From positions 124,001 through 188,000 of the forward strand of contig JAOWLD010000001.1 of the NCBI GenBank assembly GCA_025751475.1: a DNA stretch of 64,000 bases, read 5' to 3'. The notes below the pieces were generated by a model. The model was not told where the DNA came from. It ran no database searches and saw only the letters and a program-made list of their open reading frames with translations. Of this stretch, positions 1 to 9,754 are shown piece by piece. Positions within the stretch are counted from its first letter, which is position 1, and every line of letters starts with the position of its first letter. This DNA is from Rhodobacteraceae bacterium XHP0102. Lineage in GTDB: Bacteria; Pseudomonadota; Alphaproteobacteria; Rhodobacterales; Rhodobacteraceae. The translations under genes and the position numbers were made by a program.

Positions 1-114
1 TTTGGCGTGGTCGCGATTTACGGGCTGGAAGTGCTCGTATCCGTGATCCAAGCCTATGTGTTCACCATCCTGACCTGCGTCTATCTGAAAGACGCGCTGC
101 ATCCGCATCACTAA
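1..114 (+). CDS. atpB: ATP synthase F0 subunit a, C-terminal end (partial)
   Basis: The window opens inside this gene; only the last 37 codons and the TAA stop are present. The visible peptide ends in a hydrophobic helix (...[17 protein letters not shown]), which matches the C-terminal membrane helix and tail of alphaproteobacterial F0 subunit a, the proton-channel subunit next to the c-ring. The call rests on this tail and on atpE starting 60 bp downstream in the same direction, followed by the two b-type subunits, which is the standard Rhodobacteraceae F0 order. Confidence 0.9.
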   Translation, partial: FGVVAIYGLEVLVSVIQAYVFTILTCVYLKDALHPHH

Positions 115-174
115 GCGGGCGTTACGGTCACGGAACCCCTCATTCAGCCAATTCCAACGTAAGGAGAAACGCAA

Positions 175-411
175 ATGGAAGGCAATATCGCAGAACTCGG
201 TCAATTCATCGGTGCAGGTCTCGCGGGCATGGGTGCCGGCGTGGCAGCCCTCGGTGTAGGCAATGTGGCAGGCAACTTCTTGGCCGGCGCATTGCGCAAC
301 CCCTCTGCAGCAGCAGGTCAGACTGCAACGCTCTTCATCGGTATCGCGTTCGCAGAAGCCTTGGGGATCTTTGCATTCCTCGTTGCTCTTCTGCTGATGT
401 TCGCGGTCTAA
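175..411 (+). CDS. atpE: ATP synthase F0 subunit c
   Basis: A 78-residue proteolipid that forms the rotating c-ring of the F-type ATP synthase in the inner membrane. It has two hydrophobic helices joined by a polar loop with the conserved R-N-P (residues 41-43). The second helix carries the proton-binding carboxylate, seen here as Glu61 in [10 protein letters not shown]. Gly/Ala-rich packing in helix 1 ([17 protein letters not shown]) is typical. A strong AGGAG ribosome site lies just before the ATG. It is co-directional with atpB and the b subunits and is almost certainly co-transcribed with them. Length matches other alphaproteobacterial c subunits. Confidence 0.97.
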   Translation: MEGNIAELGQFIGAGLAGMGAGVAALGVGNVAGNFLAGALRNPSAAAGQTATLFIGIAFAEALGIFAFLVALLLMFAV

Positions 412-497
412 GCCTTTAGAGAACCATCCTTACGGCTGGGGCGCCCTGTGCCTGTGGCAGGGGCGGCCCAGTGTATCAAAGGTTCCAGGAGGACGTG

Positions 498-1046
498 ATG
501 GCAGACACTGCCTATAATTCAGGAAATGCAGCCCAAGGCGGCGAAGCCGCTTCAGGTGGTATTCCCCAACTCGACTTTTCCACTTTCCCGAACCAAATTT
601 TCTGGCTCGTGGTCAGCTTGGCTGTTGTTTATTTGGTGCTTAGTCGCGTTGCCTTGCCGCGCATTGCTGCGGTTCTTGCGGATCGCCAAGGTGCAATTTC
701 CAAAGATATTGCGGCGGCCGAAGAGCTGAAAGCCAAGGCGCTGGCTGCGGAAGAGGCCTACAACCAAGCTTTGGCGGATGCGCGTGCGCAGGCTCAAGAC
801 ATCATTGCACAGACGCGCGGTGAGATTGCGGCTGAATTGGCCGATGCCACCGCGAAAGCAGACGCACAGATTGCGGCCAAAGCGAAGGAGTCTGAGGCAC
901 GCATTGCCGAGATCCGCGCGGGCGCGGTCAAGAATATTGAGGCGGTCGCGAAAGACGCAACGGCGGAGCTTGTCACTGCCCTTGGGGGCCCAAAGCCAGA
1001 TGCAAAGACGCTTAAAGCGGCCATTGCAGAGCGGATGAAAGGATAG
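498..1046 (+). CDS. atpF': ATP synthase F0 subunit b'
   Basis: A 182-residue peripheral-stalk subunit with an N-terminal acidic/polar segment, one transmembrane helix at about residues 33-50 ([18 protein letters not shown]) and a long Ala/Glu/Lys-rich coiled coil (about 60-160). Photosynthetic bacteria and alphaproteobacteria have two divergent b subunits; this first copy, with the [17 protein letters not shown] entry to the membrane, fits b'. The start is placed at the ATG preceded by AGGAGGA (487-493). An in-frame GTG at 471 would add nine residues but lacks a comparable site. The stop is only 3 bp before the next gene, so translation is probably coupled. Confidence 0.93.
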   Translation: MADTAYNSGNAAQGGEAASGGIPQLDFSTFPNQIFWLVVSLAVVYLVLSRVALPRIAAVLADRQGAISKDIAAAEELKAKALAAEEAYNQALADARAQAQDIIAQTRGEIAAELADATAKADAQIAAKAKESEARIAEIRAGAVKNIEAVAKDATAELVTALGGPKPDAKTLKAAIAERMKG

Positions 1047-1049
1047 GCC

Positions 1050-1625
1050 ATGACAGCGCGTATCACACCTCTGGCGGCAGCGGCCTTCGCCTTATTCGCA
1101 ACACCCGCCCTCGCGGCAGGTGGGGGTTATGGTTTTACCTCCTTGTTCAACACCGACTATGTTGTGTTGATCGGCTTCCTGATCTTCGTGGCGATCCTGT
1201 TCTACTTTGACGTGCCTGCCATTTTGATGAAATTGCTTGATGGACGCGCCGAGACCATTCGCAACGAATTGGATGAAGCGCGCGCGTTGCGGGACGAGGC
1301 ACAAACGCTTCTGGCCTCTTACGAGCGCAAAAGCCGCGAAGTGGCGGAGCAATCGCAGCGCATTATCGACAATGCCCGCGCCGAAGCCCAATCCGCTGCT
1401 GAGGCCGCAAAGCAAGATTTGCAAACCTCGATTGCACGCCGTCTGAAAGCGGCCGAAGAGCAGATTTCCAGTGCGGAAGAAAAAGCCACACGCGAACTGC
1501 GCAATCGTGCGGTGGACGTGGCGATTGCCGCAGCGGCACAGATCCTAGCGGCTTCAACCACCGCAACCGAAGCCAATAAGCGGATCGATGCGGCGATTGC
1601 CGAAGTCGAAAGCCGCCTGCACTAG
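1050..1625 (+). CDS. atpF: ATP synthase F0 subunit b
   Basis: A 191-residue second b-type stalk subunit. It starts with a signal-peptide-like stretch (PLAAAAFALFATPALAAGG, about residues 7-25), followed by a membrane helix (about 37-54, YVVLIGFLIFVAILFYF) and the family-typical DVPAILMKLLDGRAETIRNELDEA entry into a long charged coiled coil. Together with b' it forms the heterodimeric outer stalk holding F1 against rotation. It is the last gene of the F0 cluster; a good intrinsic terminator follows at once. The F1 genes are not in this window, as usual for this group, where F0 and F1 operons are separate. Confidence 0.95.
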   Translation: MTARITPLAAAAFALFATPALAAGGGYGFTSLFNTDYVVLIGFLIFVAILFYFDVPAILMKLLDGRAETIRNELDEARALRDEAQTLLASYERKSREVAEQSQRIIDNARAEAQSAAEAAKQDLQTSIARRLKAAEEQISSAEEKATRELRNRAVDVAIAAAAQILAASTTATEANKRIDAAIAEVESRLH

Positions 1626-1655
1626 GCCGCAATTTACAATCTCTTTTATACTGAG

Positions 1656-1683
1656 AAGGCCCCGTTTCTGGGGCCTTTTCTTT
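1656..1683 (+). terminator. Intrinsic terminator of the F0 ATP synthase operon
   Basis: Perfect 8-bp inverted repeat AAGGCCCC/GGGGCCTT (1656-1663 and 1670-1677) with a 6-nt loop followed by a T-rich run. It lies 30 bp after atpF. Confidence 0.88.
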
Positions 1684-1807
1684 GTGCATACTGTGTGCGT
1701 CTGCGCATATGTCGTTTTCCGTCATTTTTCGGTCGGGCGGGCGAGGCGGCGCAGCGCGACCTCTGGCAAGAGATGACAAACAACGATCACGCGCGGGAGC
1801 CGCCATT

Positions 1808-4324
1808 ATGAAAACACAAGTCAAAGCCCTGGTTGTCGGTGGCGGTGCCGTTGGTGCCTCGATTGCCTATCATCTTGCAAAAGCGGGATGGCAGGATGTG
1901 ATGCTTCTGGAACGGGATGAGTTGACCGCTGGGTCGACATGGCACGCCGCAGGCCTGTTGCCCTTGTTCAATATGAGCTACGCGACCAGCCATATTCACG
2001 ATTATTCTGTGAAATTTTACAAGACACTTGAGGAGGAGACGGGCCTCAACGCGGGCTTTGCCGTAGTGGGTAATTTGCGCATGGCGCAAACCGATGCGCG
2101 GATGGATGAATTCCGCCTCTATGCGGCAACCGCCGAGACGGTGGGCATCCCCTACGAATGGCTGACGCCCGCGCAGATCAAAGATCGCTACCCGCTTGTG
2201 CGGACAGAAGATTTAAAAGGCGCGCTGTTCCACCCGACCGATGGTTACATCAATCCTGCGGATGTGACCCAAGCTATGGCCAAGGGCGCGCGCCAGCGTG
2301 GTGTAATCATCGAACGCAAATGGCAAGTCGATGGCTATGAATGGACTGGCGAGGCATGGCGGGTCACGGTGACCAAGATGGTCGAGAAGGGCGGCAATCT
2401 TGTGCCATCTGAGGAAACCGCAATCATCACGGCGGAACACGTTGTGACCGCCACAGGAAATCATGCGCAGCGCACCGCAAAATTGTTGGGGATCAAAATC
2501 CCTGCCATCCCCGTGGAGCATCAATATATCGTCACCGAGCCTGATCCAGAACTGGTGGCCTTCCGTCAGAACGGCGCGCCTGAGCATCCCGTGCTGCGCG
2601 ATGCCGATGCAAAATGGTATGTGCGCGAGGAACGCGGTGGTTGGATCCTTGGCCCCTATGAGGAAGGCGCACCTGCCTGCTTTGAATATGCTGTGCCCGA
2701 CAGTTTCCGCGCAGATCTCTTCCCGCTCGATCTCGAGCGGATCGAAGAAGAATATATGTCGATGATCCACCGCATCCCGTCCAGTGAGACAGTGGGTCTG
2801 AAAGACGATTACAATGGCCCGATCTGCTACACGCCTGACGGGAACCCATTGGTTGGCCCTGCGCCAGGTCTTCGGAATATGTGGTTGGCCGAAGGCTTTA
2901 GCTTCGGCATCACGGCGGCGGGTGGCACAGGCTATTATCTGGCGCAAATGATGGTCGAAGGTGAGGCGGAAATCGACATGGCCAGCCTTGACCCCAAGCG
3001 CTATGGCCAAGATTGGATGACCACTGAATATGCCGCGCGCAAAAATGAAGAATGCTACGCCCACGTTTATATTCTTCACCACCCTGACGAAGAACGCGAA
3101 GCCTGCCGTCCTTTGCGCACAGGCCCCGCTTATGATCGTCAAAAGGCACTGGGCGCGCAATTTGGCTGCGTGAACGGGTTTGAGCGTCCCAATTATTACG
3201 GCCCCAAAGACGCGCCGTCTCATTTTGACCATGATGCACGCAGTTTCCGCCGCGGCGGTTGGTGGAATTTTGCCCGCGAGGAGGCCGAAGCGATTCGTAA
3301 AACCGCAGGTCTGATTGATGCAACAGCCTTTGCCAAACACCGCGTGTTCGGGCCTGGGGCGACTGCTTTCTTGGATTGGTTTACCTGCAACGCCTTGCCC
3401 AAAGTGGGGCGGATCAACCTGACCTATGCGCTGACCGATGCGGGCACGACCCGCACAGAATACACAATCATGCGCATTGCGGAGAATGATTACTACCTCG
3501 TCTCTGCAGGCGCATGGGAGGCCTATGATGGCGATTACCTGCGTAAGGCCGAAGAAGATTTCTGGGCCAAAACCCAAAGCACAGGCCATTGGTTCGCGGT
3601 CGAGAACGTGACCACGAAATGGGGGGTCTTTGCCCTTGCAGGGCCAAATTCCCGTGCGATCCTAAACGAGCTTGTCCGTGACGCCGAGCCAGAAACACGC
3701 CTCTCGAACAAGCGTTCCCCATGGCTGTCTGTGCGCGACATCGAGCTTGGGATGGTGCCCGTGCGCGCGGCGCGTGTGGCCTATACGGGCGAGTTGGGCT
3801 GGGAATTGCATCATCCGATTGAGATGCAGAACCACCTTTGGGACCAGTTGATGGCCGCAGGCGAAAAGCATGGGCTAAAGCTTGTTGGCGCGCGCGCGCA
3901 GAACTGGTTGCGTCAGGAGAAATCCTATCGTGCCTTTGGCAATGAACTTGGCCGTGACGCAACGCCGTTGGAGGCGGGATTGGATCGCTTTGTTGATCTC
4001 TCGAAAGAGTTTCATGGCAAGCAAGCAATGCTGGATAAGGGCATCCGGTCGAAATGCGTGACGCTGCTGATAGACGGGCCGCAGGATGCCGATCCATGGG
4101 GCCGCGAAGCCTTGTTTGATGGCGAAACCCGTGTGGGGCGTCTGACATCGGGCGGCTACTCGGTGCATTTCGGCAAGCAGATTGGCATGGGCTACGTGAA
4201 ACCCGACTATGCGCAGGTGGGTCAAAAGCTAAAAGTGATGATCATGGGCGCGCTTTATGACGCGGAAATTACCGAAGACAGCCCCTATGACCCGAAGAAC
4301 GTCACGATCCGTGTGGATGGCTGA
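1808..4324 (+). CDS. FAD-dependent dimethylglycine/sarcosine dehydrogenase-like protein (DAO + GcvT domains)
   Basis: About 838 residues. An N-terminal FAD oxidoreductase (DAO) domain has the dinucleotide motif VVGGGAVGASIAYHL (about residues 9-23). AGSTWHAAGL follows; in dimethylglycine and sarcosine dehydrogenases the His of this motif (His46 here) carries the covalent FAD. A central FAO_M-type region is followed by a C-terminal GcvT/aminomethyltransferase-like folate-binding half (from about residue 420; GELGWELHHP and GLDRFVDLSKEFHGKQA are visible). The expected reaction is oxidative N-demethylation of a methylated glycine, passing the one-carbon unit to tetrahydrofolate. The substrate cannot be fixed from sequence; dimethylglycine, sarcosine or a related methylamine is possible. 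The ATG at 1808 is chosen because similarity begins there. It is transcribed alone between two terminators. Confidence 0.85.
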   Translation: MKTQVKALVVGGGAVGASIAYHLAKAGWQDVMLLERDELTAGSTWHAAGLLPLFNMSYATSHIHDYSVKFYKTLEEETGLNAGFAVVGNLRMAQTDARMDEFRLYAATAETVGIPYEWLTPAQIKDRYPLVRTEDLKGALFHPTDGYINPADVTQAMAKGARQRGVIIERKWQVDGYEWTGEAWRVTVTKMVEKGGNLVPSEETAIITAEHVVTATGNHAQRTAKLLGIKIPAIPVEHQYIVTEPDPELVAFRQNGAPEHPVLRDADAKWYVREERGGWILGPYEEGAPACFEYAVPDSFRADLFPLDLERIEEEYMSMIHRIPSSETVGLKDDYNGPICYTPDGNPLVGPAPGLRNMWLAEGFSFGITAAGGTGYYLAQMMVEGEAEIDMASLDPKRYGQDWMTTEYAARKNEECYAHVYILHHPDEEREACRPLRTGPAYDRQKALGAQFGCVNGFERPNYYGPKDAPSHFDHDARSFRRGGWWNFAREEAEAIRKTAGLIDATAFAKHRVFGPGATAFLDWFTCNALPKVGRINLTYALTDAGTTRTEYTIMRIAENDYYLVSAGAWEAYDGDYLRKAEEDFWAKTQSTGHWFAVENVTTKWGVFALAGPNSRAILNELVRDAEPETRLSNKRSPWLSVRDIELGMVPVRAARVAYTGELGWELHHPIEMQNHLWDQLMAAGEKHGLKLVGARAQNWLRQEKSYRAFGNELGRDATPLEAGLDRFVDLSKEFHGKQAMLDKGIRSKCVTLLIDGPQDADPWGREALFDGETRVGRLTSGGYSVHFGKQIGMGYVKPDYAQVGQKLKVMIMGALYDAEITEDSPYDPKNVTIRVDG

Positions 4325-4356
4325 TCCCCGCTGATTGGGAAAGGGTTCCTCCCGTG

Positions 4357-4402
4357 AAGGCCGCTTTTTGTCCGTTGGGCAGAGGGCGGCCTTTTTTTCT
4401 TT
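4357..4402 (+). terminator. Intrinsic terminator after the dehydrogenase gene
   Basis: Perfect stem AAGGCCGC/GCGGCCTT (4357-4364 and 4386-4393), about 21-nt loop, followed by a run of seven T and further T-rich sequence. It separates the dehydrogenase from dnaE. Confidence 0.8.
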
Positions 4403-4434
4403 TCGCGGGTCTGCGCATTTCATAGGGTGGTCGC

Positions 4435-7400
4435 ATGGGACAGTCACGATTCATTCATTTGCGCGTGCATAGCGAATATTCGCTGCTTGAAGGGGCGATG
4501 CGGATCAAATCCCTTCCGCAAATGGTGGCCGATGCAGGGATGCCTGCGGTGGCTGTGACCGATACGAATAATATGTTCTGTGCGCTTGAGTTTTCCGAAT
4601 ATGCGGTCAAGGCAGGGGTGCAGCCGATTTTGGGCTGCCAGATTGATCTGGCCTATGACGTGGCCCCGCAAGGGGAGCGCCCGCGTTCGCCCCGCGGCAT
4701 CGTGCTTTTGGTGAAATCCGAGCAGGGATATCTGAACCTGCTCAAGCTCAACTCGCATTTTTATTTGCGGGGGGATGGGCAGATCCCCCATGTCACTTTG
4801 GAGGAATTGGCCGCCCACCATGAGGGGTTGATTTGCCTCTCTGGAGGGCCAGAAGGCCCATTTGGGGCTTTGCTTGGCGCGGGCCAAACGGCGAAGGCTG
4901 AGACGCTGATGAAGCGGTTGGCGGAGATTTTCGCAGATAGGCTGTATGTCGAATTGCAGCGTCATCCGATTGATGGCGGTCTGCCCGAAGCCGAAGCGCT
5001 GAGTGAACCGCATTTGATCGAGATGGCCTATCAGATGGGATTGCCGTTGGTGGCGACCAATGATGTCTATTTCCCCAAGCCCAAAATGTATGAGGCGCAT
5101 GATGCATTGATCTGTATCGCGCAAGGCGCCTATGTCGATCAACAGGAACCCCGCCGCATTCTGACGGCACAGCATTATTTCAAAAGCCCTGAGGAGATGG
5201 TGACGCTTTTTGCGGACCTGCCCGAGGCAATTGAGAATACCGTTGAGATTGCCCAACGCTGCGCCTACCGCGCCCGCACGCATGACCCGATCTTGCCGCG
5301 TTTTGCGGAAAATGAGGTTGAGGAATTGCGCCGTCAGGCCAACGAGGGGCTTAAAGCGCGTCTTGCGGTGATCCCGCACGCAGGGTCAGTCGAAGAATAC
5401 CAAAAGCGCCTCGATTTTGAATTGGATATCATCGAAGGGATGGGCTTTCCGGGCTACTTCCTGATCGTGGCCGATTTCATCAAATGGGCCAAGGACCATG
5501 ATATTCCTGTTGGACCAGGGCGGGGGTCAGGTGCGGGCAGTTTGGTGGCCTATGCCCTGACCATCACCGACCTTGATCCTTTGCGCTATAGCCTGCTGTT
5601 TGAACGCTTCCTCAATCCTGAGCGCGTCTCGATGCCTGATTTTGATATCGACTTCTGCATGGATCGCCGCGAGGAGGTGATCCAATATGTGCAGGAGAAA
5701 TATGGCCGCGACCGTGTCGGGCAGATCATCACCTTTGGTGCGCTGCTGTCCAAGGCCGCCGTGCGCGATATCGGGCGGGTTTTGCAAATGCCCTACGGGC
5801 AGGTAGATCGCCTGTCCAAGATGATCCCCGTTGAGGGGGTTAAACCTGTCAGCATTGAAAAAGCTTTGGCCGATGAGCCGCGCTTGCGCGAGGAGGCGCA
5901 GGCCGAAGAAGTGGTCGCGCGGCTTTTGGATTATGGCCAGCAGGTCGAGGGGCTTTTGCGCAATGCCTCAACCCATGCGGCGGGGGTGGTGATTGGCGAT
6001 CGCCCCTTGGACGAATTGGTGCCGCTATATCAAGACCCGCGTTCGGATATGCCTGCCACGCAGTTCAATATGAAATGGGTGGAACCTGCGGGGTTGGTGA
6101 AATTCGACTTTCTGGGTCTCAAAACCCTAACGGTTGTGCAAAATGCGATTGATCTGATCCATGCCTCGGGCCGCGATTTGCATATTGCGCCAGATGGTCG
6201 CGCGCTCTATCAGCCACCCAAAGGGGCCGAAAACCAGATCAACGCAATCCCGCTGGACGATGAAGCGACCTATGCGCTTTACGCCTCGGCGAAAACGGTC
6301 GCGGTGTTTCAGGTGGAAAGTTCGGGCATGATGGATGCCCTGAGGCGTATGCGCCCCACCTGCATTGAAGATATCGTGGCGCTTGTGGCGCTTTATCGCC
6401 CTGGCCCGATGGAGAATATCCCAACCTATTGTGAGGTGAAAAACGGGATCAAAGAGCGCGCTTCGATCCATCCGTTGATTGATCACATCCTAGAAGAGAC
6501 GCAAGGCATCATCGTTTACCAAGAACAGGTGATGCAGATTGCCCAAGTTATGGCGGGCTATAGCCTTGGCGGCGCGGATTTGCTGCGCCGCGCGATGGGT
6601 AAGAAGATCAAAGAGGCCATGGATGCCGAACGCCCCAAATTCGTGGAAGGGGCCAAGGCCAATGGGGTCGACAAGGCCAAGGCCGAAGAAGTGTTCGACC
6701 TTCTGGAAAAATTTGCCAATTACGGGTTCAACAAATCGCACGCTGCTGCTTATGCGGTCGTCAGTTATCAAACTGCTTGGCTTAAGGCGAACCACCCTGT
6801 CGAATTCATGGCCGCGGTGATGAATTGCGATATCCACCTGACGGATAAGCTGTCGGTCTATAGTCAAGAGATTGACCGTTTGGGCATCGAAGTTGTGCCG
6901 CCTTGCGTGAACCGCTCGCAGGCCTTGTTCTCGGTGTCTGAGGGGCGCGTGGTCTATGGTCTCGGTGGCCTGAAGAATGTGGGTGTCGATGCAATGCGCC
7001 TGATCGTGGAGGGGCGCGGGGATCAGCCCTTTGCTTCGGTGTTTGACGTGGCGCGGCGGGTTGACCTGAAACGCGTGGGCAAGCGCCCGCTGGAGATGCT
7101 CGCCCGTGCAGGGGCTTTTGATGAGTTGGACGCGAACCGCCGCCGCGTGTTTGACAGTCTAGATGCGCTTGTCGCTTATTCTGCAGCCATCCATGATCAA
7201 AAATCGTCCAATCAGACCTCCCTGTTCGGGGAGGGGGGCGATGATCTGCCAGAACCGCGCCTGTCCAATCCGCCAGATTGGCTGCCAAATGAACGCTTGG
7301 CGCAGGAGCATCAGGCGGTGGGCTTCTATCTATCTGGCCATCCTTTGGATGAATATATGCCAAGCCTGAAGCGTTCGGGCTGTCTTTCCCTGCGCGAGGT

Positions 7401-7929
7401 GGAGGCGCGGGTGCAAGGGGGGGCTTTCGTCACGAAATTGGCAGGGGCTGTTGCCGTCAAGCAAGAGCGCAAAAGCCAACGCGGCACCCGCTTTGCCTTT
7501 GTGGGCCTGTCTGATCCAACGGGGCTATATGAGGTGACAGTGTTCTCCGACCTGCTTGAATCTGCCCGCCATCTGTTAGAGGCGGGACAGAATGTGGTGC
7601 TGACCGTTGAGGCCACCTATGAGGCGGAGCAATTAAAACTGCTCGCTCGCGCGGTGCAGCCGATTGATATGGTTGCCGCGCAAGGCGGGGCCACGGGACT
7701 GCGTGTCTTTGTTGAAGATCAAGCTGCCCTGCCGCAATTGGCCAATGTTCTGGAAAGCGCGAAATCTGGTGACACATCCCGATTACAAGGCCCAATCCTA
7801 TTATGCCTCACCGCAACCGATCTGCCGGGCGAGGTGGAGGTGCTTTTGGGGGATGACTTCCCCGTCTCACCTCAAATCAAAGGCGCGTTGAAATCTTTGG
7901 GCGGTGTCATCGCTGTGGAGGAGGTCTAA
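4435..7929 (+). CDS. dnaE: DNA polymerase III subunit alpha
   Basis: A 1164-residue replicative polymerase catalytic subunit (C-family). The N-terminal PHP domain begins FIHLRVHSEYSLLEG. The palm carries the signature PDFDIDF with catalytic Asp402 and Asp404, and VKFDFLGLKTLT supplies the third Asp (about 558). The finger region with the GRGSGAGSLVAYAL and RNASTHAAGVVIGD motifs is intact. C-terminal helix-hairpin-helix and OB-fold segments (EVTVFSDLLESAR, about residue 1030) are present. Length is normal for alphaproteobacterial DnaE1. The gene is monocistronic, with a terminator just upstream and the convergent slyX only 3 bp downstream. Confidence 0.98.
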   Translation: MGQSRFIHLRVHSEYSLLEGAMRIKSLPQMVADAGMPAVAVTDTNNMFCALEFSEYAVKAGVQPILGCQIDLAYDVAPQGERPRSPRGIVLLVKSEQGYLNLLKLNSHFYLRGDGQIPHVTLEELAAHHEGLICLSGGPEGPFGALLGAGQTAKAETLMKRLAEIFADRLYVELQRHPIDGGLPEAEALSEPHLIEMAYQMGLPLVATNDVYFPKPKMYEAHDALICIAQGAYVDQQEPRRILTAQHYFKSPEEMVTLFADLPEAIENTVEIAQRCAYRARTHDPILPRFAENEVEELRRQANEGLKARLAVIPHAGSVEEYQKRLDFELDIIEGMGFPGYFLIVADFIKWAKDHDIPVGPGRGSGAGSLVAYALTITDLDPLRYSLLFERFLNPERVSMPDFDIDFCMDRREEVIQYVQEKYGRDRVGQIITFGALLSKAAVRDIGRVLQMPYGQVDRLSKMIPVEGVKPVSIEKALADEPRLREEAQAEEVVARLLDYGQQVEGLLRNASTHAAGVVIGDRPLDELVPLYQDPRSDMPATQFNMKWVEPAGLVKFDFLGLKTLTVVQNAIDLIHASGRDLHIAPDGRALYQPPKGAENQINAIPLDDEATYALYASAKTVAVFQVESSGMMDALRRMRPTCIEDIVALVALYRPGPMENIPTYCEVKNGIKERASIHPLIDHILEETQGIIVYQEQVMQIAQVMAGYSLGGADLLRRAMGKKIKEAMDAERPKFVEGAKANGVDKAKAEEVFDLLEKFANYGFNKSHAAAYAVVSYQTAWLKANHPVEFMAAVMNCDIHLTDKLSVYSQEIDRLGIEVVPPCVNRSQALFSVSEGRVVYGLGGLKNVGVDAMRLIVEGRGDQPFASVFDVARRVDLKRVGKRPLEMLARAGAFDELDANRRRVFDSLDALVAYSAAIHDQKSSNQTSLFGEGGDDLPEPRLSNPPDWLPNERLAQEHQAVGFYLSGHPLDEYMPSLKRSGCLSLREVEARVQGGAFVTKLAGAVAVKQERKSQRGTRFAFVGLSDPTGLYEVTVFSDLLESARHLLEAGQNVVLTVEATYEAEQLKLLARAVQPIDMVAAQGGATGLRVFVEDQAALPQLANVLESAKSGDTSRLQGPILLCLTATDLPGEVEVLLGDDFPVSPQIKGALKSLGGVIAVEEV

Positions 7930-7932
7930 GCC

Positions 7933-8133
7933 TCACCAATGCGGTGGCTTTTGATCTGCGGCAGGTGCATCGCCCGCAGCCACGCGGTCGGCTTCGCGTT
8001 GCATCAGCATCTCGACACGTGCGGTCAGTCGGGCAATCTCGCGGTCTTGGCGCGCGACCACCTCAGACAGTTCATCCACCGTGCGGGTCAGATGGGCGAG
8101 ATGGATTTCCAAATCATCGCGTGCGGCGCTCAT
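7933..8133 (-). CDS. slyX: SlyX family protein
   Basis: A 66-residue protein that is nearly all coiled coil: heptad-spaced hydrophobics across LEIHLAHLTRTVDELSEVV, then ARQDREIARL, and a proline-rich tail ending KPPHW. The pattern VDELSEVVARQDREIARL and the terminal PPHW/PPHY are the SlyX family signature. Cellular role unknown even in E. coli. It is encoded opposite to dnaE, ending 3 bp from the dnaE stop, and divergent from hisS. Confidence 0.88.
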   Translation of the reverse strand: MSAARDDLEIHLAHLTRTVDELSEVVARQDREIARLTARVEMLMQREADRVAAGDAPAADQKPPHW

Positions 8134-8272
8134 GGGGCCTATGGTCCTTTGCCTGTGATCGGGTCATTGCGTTCGGGGCGCAAACTAACCTTTACAGGCA
8201 TCCCGTGACCACCCCTCTCTTGCCCCTTTGACGTGAGGGCGCTACACCACGCGCGAGTTCGAGGATTTGGTC

Positions 8273-9754
8273 ATGGCAAAAGAGAAAAAACAGCCCCGCC
8301 CCAAGGCGGAGACGCCGCGTGGATTTCGCGATTACTTCGGCGCAGAGGTGTTGGAGCGGCAAGAGATGCTGGCCAAAATCGCCGAGACCTATCAACGCTA
8401 CGGTTTTGACCCGCTTGAGACATCTGCCGTGGAAACGGTGGAGGCCTTGGGGAAGTTTCTGCCTGACACGGATCGCCCCAATGAGGGTGTTTTTGCGTGG
8501 CAGGAGGAGGAAGATGGCGGGTGGATTGCGCTGCGCTATGATATGACCGCCCCCTTGGCCCGTGTTGCGGCGCAATATCGCAATGATTTGCCAAGCCCCT
8601 ATCGCCGCTACACTTTCGGCCCCGTTTGGCGCAATGAAAAACCAGGGCCAGGGCGTTTCCGCCAATTCTACCAATGCGATGCCGATACGGTCGGCGCGGC
8701 CAGTGTTGCCGCTGATGCCGAGATTTGCGCGATGCTGTCAGATGCGCTTGAGGCCGTGGGCATCCCGCGCGGCGATTACGTTGTGCGGGTGAACAATCGC
8801 AAGGTCTTGGACGGGGTTCTGGCGACCATTGGCTTGTCAGCCGAGGATGAAGCCACCCGCCAAGCCGTGCTGCGCACGATTGATAAATTCGACAAAGTGG
8901 GCCGCGAAGGCGTGGTTCAATTGCTGACCAAGGGCCGCTTGGATGAGTCTGGAGCCTATATTGATGGCGTGGGGCTTGATGCGGCGGCGGCGGATCAGAT
9001 TGTGGCATTCCTGTTGGCGCGTGCAGACAGCAATGCCGAGACATTGGCAATGCTGCGCAAGCTGATTGGCACATCTGCGATGGGTGCGGCGGGGGTGGAT
9101 GAGCTTGAAACCATCGCCTCCCTTTTGGCCGCCCAAGGCTATGGCCCCGACCGCATCGTGATCGACCCTTCCGTGGTGCGCGGGCTTGGCTATTACACAG
9201 GCCCCGTTTTTGAGGCGGAATTGACCTTTGAGATTCTGGATGAGAAAGGCCGCCCCCGCCAGTTCGGCTCGGTCGCAGGCGGCGGGCGCTATGATGATTT
9301 GGTCAAGCGTTTCACAGGCCAAGATGTGCCTGCAACGGGTGTCTCTATCGGGGTTGATCGTCTCTTGGCCGCATTGCGCGCCAAAGGGCGGGTCAGTGGG
9401 GCGATGCAGGGGCCAGTCGTGGTGACGGTCATGGATCGCGACCGCATGGCGGATTATCAAGCCATGGCGACTGAGCTGCGCAACGCGGGCATCCGCGCTG
9501 AGGTTTATTTGGGCAACCCCAAAAATTTCGGCAATCAGTTGAAATATGCCGATAAACGCGAAAGCCCTGTTGCGGTGATCCAAGGCTCGGACGAGGCGGC
9601 GCGTGGCGTGGTGCAGATCAAGGATTTGATCTTGGGGGCTGAGATTGCGGCCAATGCAAGTCTTGAGGAATGGAAGGCGCAACCTGCGCAGCGCGAAGTC
9701 GCGCGCAGTGATTTGGTCGCTGAAATTCGCGCCATATTGGAGCGTCAGGGATGA
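8273..9754 (+). CDS. hisS: Histidine--tRNA ligase
   Basis: A 493-residue class II aminoacyl-tRNA synthetase charging tRNA-His. Class II motif 1 lies around [12 protein letters not shown]. Motif 2 is seen in [29 protein letters not shown]. HisRS-specific segments include [16 protein letters not shown] and the motif-3 region [13 protein letters not shown]...[13 protein letters not shown]-terminal anticodon-binding domain follows (about residue 385 on). The ATG at 8273 is preferred because GAGGA sits 7 bp upstream; a TTG two codons earlier is in frame. Its stop overlaps the hisZ start (ATGA), so the three his genes are translationally coupled. Confidence 0.97.
   Translation: MAKEKKQPRPKAETPRGFRDYFGAEVLERQEMLAKIAETYQRYGFDPLETSAVETVEALGKFLPDTDRPNEGVFAWQEEEDGGWIALRYDMTAPLARVAAQYRNDLPSPYRRYTFGPVWRNEKPGPGRFRQFYQCDADTVGAASVAADAEICAMLSDALEAVGIPRGDYVVRVNNRKVLDGVLATIGLSAEDEATRQAVLRTIDKFDKVGREGVVQLLTKGRLDESGAYIDGVGLDAAAADQIVAFLLARADSNAETLAMLRKLIGTSAMGAAGVDELETIASLLAAQGYGPDRIVIDPSVVRGLGYYTGPVFEAELTFEILDEKGRPRQFGSVAGGGRYDDLVKRFTGQDVPATGVSIGVDRLLAALRAKGRVSGAMQGPVVVTVMDRDRMADYQAMATELRNAGIRAEVYLGNPKNFGNQLKYADKRESPVAVIQGSDEAARGVVQIKDLILGAEIAANASLEEWKAQPAQREVARSDLVAEIRAILERQG

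Noticed and set aside
2213-3589. Long open frame on the minus strand (458 codons) inside the dehydrogenase gene
   Set aside because: It is the mirror of a strongly coding plus-strand gene with clear domains; the translated sequence shows no family features.
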